A program made the position numbers and the translations under genes. A DNA stretch of 64,000 bases from Verrucomicrobiia bacterium (lineage in GTDB: Bacteria; Verrucomicrobiota; Verrucomicrobiia; Limisphaerales; CAIMTB01), in NCBI GenBank assembly GCA_019634625.1, contig JAHCBA010000015.1, forward strand, positions 78,129 through 142,128, given 5' to 3'. The notes beneath the pieces were generated by a model. That model made no database searches. It was given only the letters and a program-made list of their open reading frames with translations, and was not told where the DNA came from. Below, in pieces: positions 45,372 through 55,495 of this stretch (positions within the stretch are counted from its first letter, which is position 1; the number at the start of each line of letters is the position of its first letter).

Positions 45372-46213
45372 TGCACGCGGAGGCGGAAGAAGTGGGCGCC
45401 TGAATCGGCGGATGGCAATTCGACCTCCACCTGCACGTTGCGAAGATCGGTGGCCATGTATTCAGCCATCATCGCCCCCGATCGGACTTCCAGGAACCGG
45501 CCGGTCCGCCACTCCCCCACGGAGTTGCCGATCTCGACCGCGTAGGTCCGACCCGACAGCCCCAGGAACTCGAGCATCACCCGCCCCTCCACCGCCCCCG
45601 CGACCTTCAGCGACAAGGTATGTTCGCCGTCGTAGGCGTGGGTCCCCGCCAGGTATTCCATCCGGTTGGTGAGACCATCCCCATCGAGGTCATCGTCGGG
45701 CCGGATGTCGGCGAGTGTCAGACCGCCTCCCAACTGGGCGATCAGGGCCCGCTCCCAGGCATCCGGAAGGCCGTCGCCGTCCGTATCCTCGCCCAGCGTC
45801 AGATCCAGCCGCGTCCGCCCTCCCGGCAGACCCAGCGTCGCGTAATCGCCCGTCATCTCGATCGGAACGAACTGGGCGGTGCCAATCCGGACCCGGATCA
45901 GGAAGGGCACGAACGGGCGCAGGGCGGTTGGCCGGTACAGGTCCATGGTCAGGCCGGCGTCCATCGGGATGGTGAGGGAGTAGTTCACGCCGCCGCCCAG
46001 AACCGGATTGATGCGGGTGGAGACGACCGTTCCCGAGGCGGCTTCGAAAAGCACCTCCGCCCGGATCGAGTTCAGCGGACGCCCCAGTTCATCCCGGATC
46101 GTCCCGAAGACGACATGATGGGGCGCGGGTGGGTAGGCACGGCTTTCGCCGATCCCGAAGGCGAGCAGGAGCACGATCGGCAGCAGGGGCGGAGGAAGCG
46201 GAAGGGTCTTCAT
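45368..46213 (-). CDS. Secreted protein with thrombospondin type-3-like calcium repeats
   Basis: A 281-aa exported protein with an N-terminal signal (LPPPLLPIVLLLAFGIGESRA). Residues ~35-140 form a beta-sandwich resembling a regulatory-like domain (VVFGTIRDELGRPLNSIRAEV). Two Asp-rich calcium motifs follow (GEDTDGDGLPDAWE, DDDLDGDGLTNRMEYLAGT), of the TSP3 kind common in secreted Verrucomicrobiota proteins. The last ~75 residues are the shared C-terminal domain (YAVEIGNSVGEW... HFFRLRVQ). It begins 116 bp after the 3045-aa giant and ends in an ATGA overlap with the MORN lipoprotein. The gap leaves room for a promoter or processing site. Function unknown. Confidence 0.82.
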   Translation of the reverse strand: MKTLPLPPPLLPIVLLLAFGIGESRAYPPAPHHVVFGTIRDELGRPLNSIRAEVLFEAASGTVVSTRINPVLGGGVNYSLTIPMDAGLTMDLYRPTALRPFVPFLIRVRIGTAQFVPIEMTGDYATLGLPGGRTRLDLTLGEDTDGDGLPDAWERALIAQLGGGLTLADIRPDDDLDGDGLTNRMEYLAGTHAYDGEHTLSLKVAGAVEGRVMLEFLGLSGRTYAVEIGNSVGEWRTGRFLEVRSGAMMAEYMATDLRNVQVEVELPSADSGAHFFRLRVQ

Positions 46214-46329
46214 GAGCAGGGAAAGGGTCCAATGTCGGGATGCCTCATGCCGCCGTGAACCGGACTCCCCGATTCGCCATTGGCCAGTCGCCGTTCGCCA
46301 GGGTTCATGGGCAGAAGAATTCGGTTCGT

Positions 46330-49300
46330 TCAGTTCCCCGAGTACGAATACGTCACGTAGTGCAACCGGACGTCATGCACGGACTGGATCAGGCGCTCGA
46401 GGCCCTCGTTGGGATCGTGCAACAGCGTGTGGCCGGGAATCACCAGCTTCCATCGGCTGTTCCAAACCGACCGGCCGATCAGACGCCGGTTGGTGAACTG
46501 CGAGGACAACAGCGACCCGCCCTGCCCGTACACATCGGGCAGGAACCGGGCCGACGTCGAGACCGGGCGGAAGGCCTGGTGTTTGCGGACGCCAAAGAGC
46601 GGTTCCGACAGCGACTCCCGCGACTGCCAGAGCGGCTGGCTGGAAAAGGCCGAGGCTCCGATGTTGAACGGCAGCGGGATGGTGACGTCCTCCACGGCCC
46701 AGGTGCGCACGGCACTCGAGTCGCCCAGCGGCGGACTGCGCATCGAATCGAGTCCCACCGGGATCAGGTACACGTAGGGCGTGGCTGCGAGGGCGCGTGG
46801 ATTCAGGAAGGCCAGCGACGGGTCTGCGGGCGACGTGCCACCGCCAAAGCTGACGGCCCCGCTGTTGGCCGCCGGATCCGCCATCCCGATGTACCCTTCG
46901 AGGGCCACGCCGACCGCGAATATCTTCGTGGCGAAGGAACTGGGGCTGAATGCGTGATCTCCCGCCGCCAGGGGGCGCCCGAACAGGTTCAACCGATCCG
47001 CGACGGTGGTGGAGAATTCGAGGACGATGCCCGGCACCGGAAGGCCGTTGCCGGCGTCGATCTGCAGGCAGTAACGCCGTACATCGGGATCGTCGAGCAC
47101 ATTGGGCATCCGATGGCGCGCCAGGTAATCCTTCCAGTTCGCGTCCCCTTCCATCCCCGGCAGGATCCGCAGGTTCTCCGTCCGCAGGGACACCGTGGTT
47201 CCGTAGGCATCGGGGTTGCGGAATCCAAGCCGGCCCTTGAGCACCAGCCAGTCGGCCTGCATCTCGGCGAGGGCGCTCGACAGTCCGGGATCGCCGGTAT
47301 TGCTGCCGGCGAACTGGGGAACACCCCCGTTCATCACCCCGAGCGCCCGGGACCGCACGATCCGCTGGATGAAGTCCTTCCCGGCCGCGGTGTGGAGAAG
47401 ACCGGTCTCGTAGTCATACGCCTGGGCCGCCATGAAGGCGTACTGGGCGGAGAGATCAAACAGACTCTTGTAACGTTCCAGCTTCTCGTTGCGGAAGATC
47501 CGGAATGCCGCGTCCCGCGTCCGGAATCCCTGGATCACCGCCGCGGCCCGCTGCCGGAAGATCTGGCGTTCCTGCTGGATGCGGTCTCCCTCCGCGAGCA
47601 GGGCCTGGTAACGGCGCCGGGCATCGTCCAGTTCCTGAAGCCGCTGGTTGAGGGTGGGCAGCCTGTTCTGCACACCGTAAACCGCATTGCGCAGCGTACT
47701 GGTCGCCTCGCGCAGTTCCTGGTCCCACTGTTCCGGTGCGATCTGCGTGAACTCAATCAGTTCCTTGCTGGTCTCGTTGGCAAACTCCAGCGCACTGATC
47801 AGCGAGAAAAAGATCACCCGCGCCCAGCCCGTCACGTTCTTCACCGTGCCCCCCGCCGCCTTGACTGCCGCCCGCGCCGGGGCGGTGAGATCCCCACCGA
47901 CGGCAAGGCCGGCCACAAAGTTCTCGGGGATCGCCTCGACGATGGCGTCGGTCAGGTCGAGCACCTGCTCCTTGGTCTGGTCGGCGTACTTCTCCCCAAT
48001 GTTGTAGGCGAGCCGGGCGGTCTTGGTAACCCGGTCGAGCGTCACCACGGCGGTCTGCCAGTCGCGGACCTTCTGATGAGAATCCCGTTTGCGCTCGAGC
48101 GCCTTGATCGCCCAGTCGAGGTCGCCCTTCGTGGCGTCGAGGTCGTACAGGGCCAGATAGGCGGCGTTCCTTGCCTTGATGATGTCGGAGATGGCCTGCT
48201 GGATCCGGCCCGGCGAGGCGCGGCGTCCGGTCCACGAGGAGGGCTTATCGAAGAACCCGTGCGGGGCGAGGGTGTACTCCACCGAGAGCGAATCGTTGGC
48301 CTCGTAGGCGGGATCGAGCGGACCGTCCACGCCGTTGACCCGGGCCTTGGTGATCCAGTTGAAGTCCGAGATGCCGTCCGAATCCACCCAGCCCAGTCGG
48401 AAGGTCTGCGTGTCGATCCGCCAGACCGCCGGTTGCTGGGGATCCAGCAGGCTGGTCCGCAATTCGGGCGTGTCCACGTACATGTAGTGGATCGTGTCCG
48501 GCCCGGCGAAACCCTGCCGGTACGTCCTGCCCGGCCCGATGTCGTCCGAGTACGGCGTCCCGTACAGCTCGATCAGCGTATTGGTGTAGGCCAGCTCCTG
48601 CCGGTTCACCGTGGTTCGGAAATCCGCCAGCGAATCCTCCTCGGACCGCATCTGCCGGGTGACGTCCTTGGCGTCGTCGAAGGCCGCCAGGGCGTTGCGC
48701 AAGGCCGCCAGGGCCCGCTCGTACACCTGCTCGAAGTGCGTCGTCCCGTTCACGCCCACCACGGCCGAGGGATTGATGTCGAACGGCACGGTGCCCTCCG
48801 GCAAACCCAGCGGCGTCAATCCCGCCTCCGCATTGTCCATCGCCGTTTGCAGGCTCGCCGCCAGAGCCGGCAGTTCCCTAAGTTCCAGCACCGTGGTGCG
48901 GTCGATCTGCTGAATGCCCCCCTCGTGCGACGGATCCGGATCGATGTCAGGCAGGATCGCATTGCCCACCACCCAGTTGAGGTAGGCCCCCTGGCCCGTC
49001 CGCGACGCCCAATGATCAGTGCCCCAGTACCGCGTGGTCGGCACCGACCGGGTGGTGGTGTTCACCCGGGTCTGGGCCAGATGTTCCCACCCGGCATCAG
49101 CGCCCGGCCGGTAATCCCGCCTCCAGGTAAGGTCGAAGATCTGCTTCCCCGCCCGCGCCACCGCCGCCGCCGCCGCCGCGAACTTCCGTTCGTCCTGGTA
49201 GTCCACCGACACCGGCTGCCCGAGCACCGTCACCGCCTCGATCCTCGGAACCCAATCGAAATCGGTGTCCATCAACAGCCCGTAGTATCCCTTCAAGGCC

Positions 49301-52300
49301 GTGAGGTAATGCCCGTACGCATCCCCGTGCCCCTGCGGATACAGGCGCCGGGCGTCGTCGGCATCCACCCGCCCATCCTGGTTCTGGTCGAGGATGTTGT
49401 AGTTGAGGGCATAGACCACCTCGCCGGCGTCGATGCCGCGCGTGTAATTCCAGATCAGCCGGTTATAGACCGGCCGCACCTCGACGCCCGGCAGCAGGAA
49501 GTCGTCGCGCCCGCGCAACAACGCCAGCTCCTCCTCGAGAAGCGACGGCAACTGACCCCGGAACGAGAACAGCGCGGTGGCAATGTCGCTGTACGTGTGA
49601 TCCTTGGTCCCGATCCCGATGGTCGGGTTGGCGGCATCCGCCCACGCCTCGTTGCCAAGCATCATGTAGAGGTCGTTCAGATACCCCGCGGCCAGCAGCA
49701 GCGCGTCGTTGGCCGGTCCGTAATTGATGCCGCCCCCGATGCTGAGCATCTTCCCCCGGTTCAATACGGTCTCGTAGATCTCGATCAGGCCGGCGTCGTT
49801 GATGGTGTCGAGATTCAACGCCACATCCCCCTCCCAACGCGGTCCCGCCTGGGCCAGGATGCTGACATCCGTGTTGAGGGAGTTGTTGAAGAGGTCGGTG
49901 ATCCGCTGGTTGAAGGGATTGATCCCGGCCAGCACCCGCTTGATCCAGCCTTCCGCCAGCTGGGGACGGGTCCACGCCGACCACGCCGCGTTCTCCAACG
50001 GCGCCCCGGGAGTCGGCCGGAACGAGGCATGCCCGGGATCGCGCGCCTGGTAACGCATGATGACATAGTTGTCGGCCAGGCTCCGCACATCCGCCGTGCC
50101 CCCGAGCACCGCACGCACCCCGTCAGGATACCGGATGGCATCCAGCGGCAACCAGCCCACGTCCGTCACATCCACCAGCTCGTTGATCTCGATACGAAGG
50201 TTGAACGCCTGAGGGGCGTTCGGCATGGCGGTCGAGAACAACTCGAGGGTCGCCAGGTGCCGGATCTGCCCGCCCGACTGGGCGGTGCCTCCCGCCAGGA
50301 GCGCTCCATCCAGACGATAGGCCCGGGTCAGGGGCGACAGGTTGGCAGGCGCCGTGGACGGTGCGGTGTTGCCGTCTTCGAGGTTGACGGTCACCGCCAG
50401 TTGCCCGTCGAGGTACACCCGCGCCCCCAGCGCCGGATCGAGATCCAGACTGAGCCAGACTTCGGCCGGAGGGGCGCCTGCCGCCCGAGTGAATTCGCGA
50501 AACACCAGGCTCTGCCGCTGCCCCGCGACGGCGCGTTCGTGGAGCCGGACCACCGCGAAGGTCCCCAGGGCCAGCGGCTGTCCGGGCTCGATCTGCACCA
50601 CCACCTGTGTTGCCGTGGTCAGCGGATGGACCGTACCGAACAATTGCTGCCCGTCGGCGTCACCAAGCACAACCGCATTGCCGACCGCCAGGCTCGCGGC
50701 TGTCCCGCCCGAAATGTCGAAGCGAAACAGGTCGTCCTCCCGGCTGACCGTGGCGAACGGAATCCCGCTGATGGCGAACACCTGGTTGACCACGTCGGCG
50801 CTGACCCGGTGGGCGGGAATTCCCTTCACCGCCGCCGGCTGATCGCCGGGCAGAGGAAACCGAACGTGCTGCCAGGTGCCCGAACCCAGCAGGGTCACAG
50901 CGGTCGTCTCGTACACCACCGGGGGCAGCCCATCCACCGGTGACGCGATCTTCCACTCGAAGTTGAAATCCTCGGCCGCACCGGCCAGATCGACGACCTG
51001 CTGGAGGGTGAGGCTTTCGTTCAGCGGGTTCGAGGAGGCGACGATCTTGAGTTCGCCACGGTACAGCGTGTCCACCACACGCACGATATGCAGACTCACC
51101 GGCTCGCCCACCGGGGTGAATGCGAGTCCGTTGCCGGCAACCAGGGTCACATAGCCCGTGCCGGGTCCGGTGGCCGTCAGGGCGTAGGAATCCACCGCGA
51201 TGTCGTCGTTGGTGACCCGCGCCAGCGCCCGGGGACCCACCGGGACCGAGGTCGAGGGGATGTAGGTTCCGGGACGCCCCGGGTTCTCCACAAAGAGCTC
51301 CATCCGGGTGGTCAGGCCGTCGATCGCTGCGTCCCAACGTTCCTTGGCCGGATCATCCCCAAGGCAGAGGTCCTTGAGGTAATCCACGTCACGCATCCCC
51401 AGCACGTTCAGGAGGAGATAATCATCCCCCAGGGCCTCGTCCACGAACTGCCCCGCGAGGACCAATGCCCCGTTCTCGCCGCGATTCGGATCGAGGGAAA
51501 ACCGTTCCGCCAGGTGCGGTGGCAGGTTCGGAAAATAGGTGCGCCCACGAAAGATCTGGCTGCGGACGGAATCCGGAATGGCCCCCAGGATCGCCGCACC
51601 ATCGCGTGGCCCCAGTTCAAACACCTTCTCCCGGGTCGGATCGTGGAGGACCACGGACTCGGCCGATTCGCCGACCAGGACTTGCGACTGCTGGTACAGG
51701 ATCTCGAGGCTGGTCTGACCCCGCACCGCCGGCAGCCCGCGCTTCGGGAGCGTCAGGGTTTCCGCCATCTGCAACACCGGTGCATTCGGTGGCCAAACGG
51801 GCGAGTACGTGACCACCAGCGGGTTGTCATCGCCGTCCTGCGGATGCAGCGCATTCCCGTACACTGGATGGCCTACGTAGGAACCGTCCGGGTTCTGGGC
51901 ACGCAGGTAGGGCGTGATCGTGCCGGCCGGCGGCTGGGCCGCCAGGGAAAGGCTGGGGAAATGGAACCCGGGAAGGGTCTTGTAATAAAACTGCATCCCC
52001 AGCGTCGCCGTGTCCGCCTCGTCGTGCGGACCCCGGTACACCCAGAGATTCCCCTTCCGATCCTGGAACAGGAAGGACGCATAGGTGTCGCGCAGGTCCG
52101 GGCTCGGAATCGTCTCCGGCAGCGGCTCGAAGGCCAGCCGCCAGTTCGTGTACGCCCCGGCCGCCAGCCCGGACGTCGGCCGCACCAGCACCGTGGCGTT
52201 GGTGCCCTGCCCGAATTCCGTGGAGTTCAGGAAGTTCACCTCGACGTAATGCAAACCCGCCACTTCGTTGGTTTCGCTGACCGAAACCCTCCAGTGCTGC

Positions 52301-55300
52301 CTCGCCTGCGGATCCACCAGCACCAGCACGTCGCCATCCGCCAGACCCGCCGTGTCCTCGATGGCGAACCGCCAGCTCGCAAACCCCGTGGCCTGATCGC
52401 CACCCCAGGTCGCGATCGTGTCCGGCGCCTGCCGCGGAATCACCCCGCGAAGCGTCTTTGCCCCGTAATCCACGGTCAGCGGAAAGACCGTGGCCCGGGT
52501 GAACGGCGTCGTTTCCAGATCCTGCAACGTCAGCAACCGATGGGTGGGAAATCCATGCACCTCGACGGTGGTCAATTCGACCAGGGGAACATCGACTTCA
52601 GACGCCAGGGCCGACGACGCCACGGTCCATGCCCCAATCTCCCGGTTGAGACTTCGCGGCGGTGCCCCGATGAGCCGGGGCGCAAATGGCTTGTCCAGGA
52701 GCGGCAGCGGCATCGGCGGCTGGAGGACGGTTCCCGCCACCACCGTGTAATCGAAGGTGTCACCCGTCTCGGGCCGTTCGCGCCGGACGCGGAACACCCG
52801 CATCGCCGGTCGATCGTCCGCCTCCGTGTAATCGAGCAGCACATAGGGCAGCGACGAGAAATCGGACCCGGAGGTGATGTTCAGGTCGTCGCGCAAGGCG
52901 AAGGCCTGCCCCCCCTGCATGAGGGCATGCTCCTCGTTCGGGTTATAGCCCGGGAGACTCCGGTCGTTCTGGACGTAGATGCGACCCTTGGCCTCCAGGC
53001 TCGGAAGCGGCCCGCTGCCATCGTTGCTGGCCAGCACAATCTCCGAAGGCGCCGGGGGCCAGACCAGGGTGTAGCGCCCGATCGCCGAGGGCCAGTAGAT
53101 CGGCTTGAAGCCCTGCGTCAGGTTCGGCGCATTTCCCCGGAACCACCAGACCTCGAGGCGATCCCGCCCGGGAATCACGTTCACCGGAATGATCGCCCCC
53201 CGCGCCGCCGCCTCGAACCCCGCCTGAAACGGATCCCCATAGGCCCCGATATGAAAGGAATCCCCGGACGGTTGGTGGATGTATCCCGCGAGGTACCCGA
53301 AGTCGCCGGCCGCCGCTAGTTCCCCGGGCGGTGCGTTGATCCGACGGCCCACCTCAGCCGTATCCGGATACACCCGCGGCGCGTTGAACTCCGACGGGAA
53401 ATCGTGGCGGCCCAATCCGGGATCCCACGCCGCCAGGTTGGTGGCGACGGAACCGGCAAACGACCCGTGGCCGAGGAGGGTGCGGTCAAGCCAGGAGTAC
53501 ACGCGCTCGAACCGAAGGTACTCGGCAGAGCTGAACCGCAGCAGCGCCCGGTGCGCCGGATACGCCTCACTCAAAAACGAGTAATAGGCAAACGTCTCGG
53601 TCAGTTTTCCCCGCGGCTGGTCCAGAGGATCCTGATAGTCGATCAGGGGCGCATTCTCGGCCGGCAACGGCACCGCCGTGGCCCGGGCTTCCGCCTCGGT
53701 GGCCACCAACGGCCGCACATAGTGACTGTACTTCGCGACTTCATCCGGCCACACCTGACGGTACCGGACGAATCGGAACGGCCAGCGCAGCCCCTCGAGG
53801 CCGACTTCAAGCCAGTGAACCTGAAGGTCGTTCACATTGCGCGTCTCGCGGATGGCATGCAGCACCGGCCGGTCGCTCGCTCCGACAAACTGCCGGAAAT
53901 AGAAGCTGGGTCCCGTCGTGTCGATCGGCTCCGGGTACAGCGCCGAGTCGTCCTGCCCCTCCTCGGGCGGGTAGGCCGTGAGAATCTCGCCAAGTTCAGT
54001 GGTGACATCGGCCGGGATCGGTTCCCTGACAACGTCCACGATTTCCACCCCCAGGGGCCGTCGGGTGCGCCCGTTCGCCTCGGTGTCCCCCAGCAGTTCC
54101 ACCAGCACCCGGCCCTCGACGTTGTAGGCCAGGATCTGTCGAAGCTGCTTGTCGTACCAGAGCGTTCGCTTCTCCTCGAGCTGCTGCGATGAGTCCGAAA
54201 TCAACGGCGTCTGCCCAAGAGGCCGGTGTGCCTGCGCCACCCGCTCGGGAAAGTTGTTGTTATTGACGACGTTAATCACCCCGATCCGCCCCGCCGGAAC
54301 CGCCACCGGCTTGCCCGTGGTCCGGAAGGATTCCTCGGTCCAGTAGATCTTCCGCGGCGGCTTCACCGCACTCCCGGAAACGATGTAGCGGGTCGCGAAC
54401 AGCGTGTAGTAGTTGCCCGCTTCGAACGAGTAGCGCCCGGGATTGCTGGCAAGATCGTCCGGCGGCTCCGAACGGGGCACGCTCCGCTTCCAGACGATGT
54501 CCACCGGCCCCGGCTGAATCGCGTACACCGCCCGGGCATGCGGGCTCCAGTAGTAGTTGCCCGCCGTCCGTGCCACCAGAGCCCCAAGGGCATCCTCGAT
54601 CAACAGCCGGTTCACCCGCGCCGGAGTCGCCTCGGCAATGTTGTCCGGCCGCAGGTTCTGAGTCTCCACCGACAGCACGACATTGGTGAATCGCGCCGCG
54701 GTGTAGATCGAGGGGCCGCTGATGATGTTGTTGAAGTCGCGGACCAGGAGGTCCCGAAGAGGCTCGCCCGGCGTCGCCAGCAGCGCGAGGGTGTCGGATT
54801 CCAGGCGGCCCGCCAGGTACGCCGAAACCGGGTCCCCGGCGGCGCTCAGCCGGGAAGCCAGTCCCCCAAGATCGATAATCTCGTGCCGGCCCAACGTGGT
54901 GGGTCGGTGCGGCTCGGGAAGCCAGTAGTCCTGCCGCACCACCCCCGGCGCCAGCGGTTCCCCATCCACATCGAGGTCGGGCACCGGAATGACCGCCCCG
55001 AAAAGAAACGCCACCTGGCGGCTCAGAATCGGCGAGCCCACCCGGGCCGTGGTCATGACCGCCAACACCGTTCCCCCGCTCTCCGCCCGCGGCAGGTCGA
55101 GATTCGCCGCACCCGCGTTCTGCGCGTAGTTCAAGCCCGCGCTAAGATTGGTTCCTCGCGGCGCCACCACCGCCCCGAATACGATCGCCGCCGAGAACTG
55201 CCGCGGTGTGGCCGGAAGCAGCGTGAGGTCGTCGGCCGACTGTTCGGCCAGCGTCGGACCCCGTCCGTCGGAACCAGGAGGGTCCCCCCGCGTCGTCGAA

Positions 55301-55467
55301 AGGGGCACCCCGTTGGTCGATTGCAGGTTGTAGGCGGTGGCGTCCTGCCGTACCTCGAGAGGCGGCACCGGGCGGGGGTTGGTGACCTGGGCTCGACCCG
55401 TGCTCGCCGCGGCGAGGGCGGCGCCTCCCACCACCAGAAATTGAAGAAGTCTCATGCGCCGTTTCAT
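46330..55467 (-). CDS. Giant Sec-exported protein with TcA-toxin-like C-terminal third
   Basis: A 3045-aa protein with a clear signal peptide (residues 1-26, LLQFLVVGGAALAAASTGRA). The first ~2000 residues are beta-rich, Trp/Tyr-rich and unrecognised; a LamG-like piece (VWLSLDLDPALGARVYLDGQ) lies near 1660. An EF-hand-like loop (DQNQDGRVDADDA) is at ~2025. Residues ~2420-2700 are long helices around a hydrophobic stretch with IPENFVAGLAVGGD (~2510-2560). Then come LFDLSAQYAFMAAQAYDYE (~2670-2690), SSALAEMQ, and a closing beta-sandwich ending WKLVIPGHTLL...SVHDVRLHYVTYSYSG. The order helix bundle, central apolar hairpin, YxxMAxQAYxxE, sandwich matches the pore-forming and TcB-binding part of TcA subunits. 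Real TcAs lack a Sec signal. No TcB/TcC gene is present. Toxin-like pore or surface machine: inference. Confidence 0.8.
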   Translation of the reverse strand: MKRRMRLLQFLVVGGAALAAASTGRAQVTNPRPVPPLEVRQDATAYNLQSTNGVPLSTTRGDPPGSDGRGPTLAEQSADDLTLLPATPRQFSAAIVFGAVVAPRGTNLSAGLNYAQNAGAANLDLPRAESGGTVLAVMTTARVGSPILSRQVAFLFGAVIPVPDLDVDGEPLAPGVVRQDYWLPEPHRPTTLGRHEIIDLGGLASRLSAAGDPVSAYLAGRLESDTLALLATPGEPLRDLLVRDFNNIISGPSIYTAARFTNVVLSVETQNLRPDNIAEATPARVNRLLIEDALGALVARTAGNYYWSPHARAVYAIQPGPVDIVWKRSVPRSEPPDDLASNPGRYSFEAGNYYTLFATRYIVSGSAVKPPRKIYWTEESFRTTGKPVAVPAGRIGVINVVNNNNFPERVAQAHRPLGQTPLISDSSQQLEEKRTLWYDKQLRQILAYNVEGRVLVELLGDTEANGRTRRPLGVEIVDVVREPIPADVTTELGEILTAYPPEEGQDDSALYPEPIDTTGPSFYFRQFVGASDRPVLHAIRETRNVNDLQVHWLEVGLEGLRWPFRFVRYRQVWPDEVAKYSHYVRPLVATEAEARATAVPLPAENAPLIDYQDPLDQPRGKLTETFAYYSFLSEAYPAHRALLRFSSAEYLRFERVYSWLDRTLLGHGSFAGSVATNLAAWDPGLGRHDFPSEFNAPRVYPDTAEVGRRINAPPGELAAAGDFGYLAGYIHQPSGDSFHIGAYGDPFQAGFEAAARGAIIPVNVIPGRDRLEVWWFRGNAPNLTQGFKPIYWPSAIGRYTLVWPPAPSEIVLASNDGSGPLPSLEAKGRIYVQNDRSLPGYNPNEEHALMQGGQAFALRDDLNITSGSDFSSLPYVLLDYTEADDRPAMRVFRVRRERPETGDTFDYTVVAGTVLQPPMPLPLLDKPFAPRLIGAPPRSLNREIGAWTVASSALASEVDVPLVELTTVEVHGFPTHRLLTLQDLETTPFTRATVFPLTVDYGAKTLRGVIPRQAPDTIATWGGDQATGFASWRFAIEDTAGLADGDVLVLVDPQARQHWRVSVSETNEVAGLHYVEVNFLNSTEFGQGTNATVLVRPTSGLAAGAYTNWRLAFEPLPETIPSPDLRDTYASFLFQDRKGNLWVYRGPHDEADTATLGMQFYYKTLPGFHFPSLSLAAQPPAGTITPYLRAQNPDGSYVGHPVYGNALHPQDGDDNPLVVTYSPVWPPNAPVLQMAETLTLPKRGLPAVRGQTSLEILYQQSQVLVGESAESVVLHDPTREKVFELGPRDGAAILGAIPDSVRSQIFRGRTYFPNLPPHLAERFSLDPNRGENGALVLAGQFVDEALGDDYLLLNVLGMRDVDYLKDLCLGDDPAKERWDAAIDGLTTRMELFVENPGRPGTYIPSTSVPVGPRALARVTNDDIAVDSYALTATGPGTGYVTLVAGNGLAFTPVGEPVSLHIVRVVDTLYRGELKIVASSNPLNESLTLQQVVDLAGAAEDFNFEWKIASPVDGLPPVVYETTAVTLLGSGTWQHVRFPLPGDQPAAVKGIPAHRVSADVVNQVFAISGIPFATVSREDDLFRFDISGGTAASLAVGNAVVLGDADGQQLFGTVHPLTTATQVVVQIEPGQPLALGTFAVVRLHERAVAGQRQSLVFREFTRAAGAPPAEVWLSLDLDPALGARVYLDGQLAVTVNLEDGNTAPSTAPANLSPLTRAYRLDGALLAGGTAQSGGQIRHLATLELFSTAMPNAPQAFNLRIEINELVDVTDVGWLPLDAIRYPDGVRAVLGGTADVRSLADNYVIMRYQARDPGHASFRPTPGAPLENAAWSAWTRPQLAEGWIKRVLAGINPFNQRITDLFNNSLNTDVSILAQAGPRWEGDVALNLDTINDAGLIEIYETVLNRGKMLSIGGGINYGPANDALLLAAGYLNDLYMMLGNEAWADAANPTIGIGTKDHTYSDIATALFSFRGQLPSLLEEELALLRGRDDFLLPGVEVRPVYNRLIWNYTRGIDAGEVVYALNYNILDQNQDGRVDADDARRLYPQGHGDAYGHYLTALKGYYGLLMDTDFDWVPRIEAVTVLGQPVSVDYQDERKFAAAAAAVARAGKQIFDLTWRRDYRPGADAGWEHLAQTRVNTTTRSVPTTRYWGTDHWASRTGQGAYLNWVVGNAILPDIDPDPSHEGGIQQIDRTTVLELRELPALAASLQTAMDNAEAGLTPLGLPEGTVPFDINPSAVVGVNGTTHFEQVYERALAALRNALAAFDDAKDVTRQMRSEEDSLADFRTTVNRQELAYTNTLIELYGTPYSDDIGPGRTYRQGFAGPDTIHYMYVDTPELRTSLLDPQQPAVWRIDTQTFRLGWVDSDGISDFNWITKARVNGVDGPLDPAYEANDSLSVEYTLAPHGFFDKPSSWTGRRASPGRIQQAISDIIKARNAAYLALYDLDATKGDLDWAIKALERKRDSHQKVRDWQTAVVTLDRVTKTARLAYNIGEKYADQTKEQVLDLTDAIVEAIPENFVAGLAVGGDLTAPARAAVKAAGGTVKNVTGWARVIFFSLISALEFANETSKELIEFTQIAPEQWDQELREATSTLRNAVYGVQNRLPTLNQRLQELDDARRRYQALLAEGDRIQQERQIFRQRAAAVIQGFRTRDAAFRIFRNEKLERYKSLFDLSAQYAFMAAQAYDYETGLLHTAAGKDFIQRIVRSRALGVMNGGVPQFAGSNTGDPGLSSALAEMQADWLVLKGRLGFRNPDAYGTTVSLRTENLRILPGMEGDANWKDYLARHRMPNVLDDPDVRRYCLQIDAGNGLPVPGIVLEFSTTVADRLNLFGRPLAAGDHAFSPSSFATKIFAVGVALEGYIGMADPAANSGAVSFGGGTSPADPSLAFLNPRALAATPYVYLIPVGLDSMRSPPLGDSSAVRTWAVEDVTIPLPFNIGASAFSSQPLWQSRESLSEPLFGVRKHQAFRPVSTSARFLPDVYGQGGSLLSSQFTNRRLIGRSVWNSRWKLVIPGHTLLHDPNEGLERLIQSVHDVRLHYVTYSYSGN

Positions 55468-55495
55468 GGATCCGGTTGAGCCTGGGGTTGCGCCC

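Noticed and set aside
46240..50943. 1567-aa plus-strand frame antisense to the TcA-like giant
   Set aside because: Arg/His/Pro-rich without signal, domains or ribosome binding site; the minus frame is supported by a signal peptide and TcA-like motifs.
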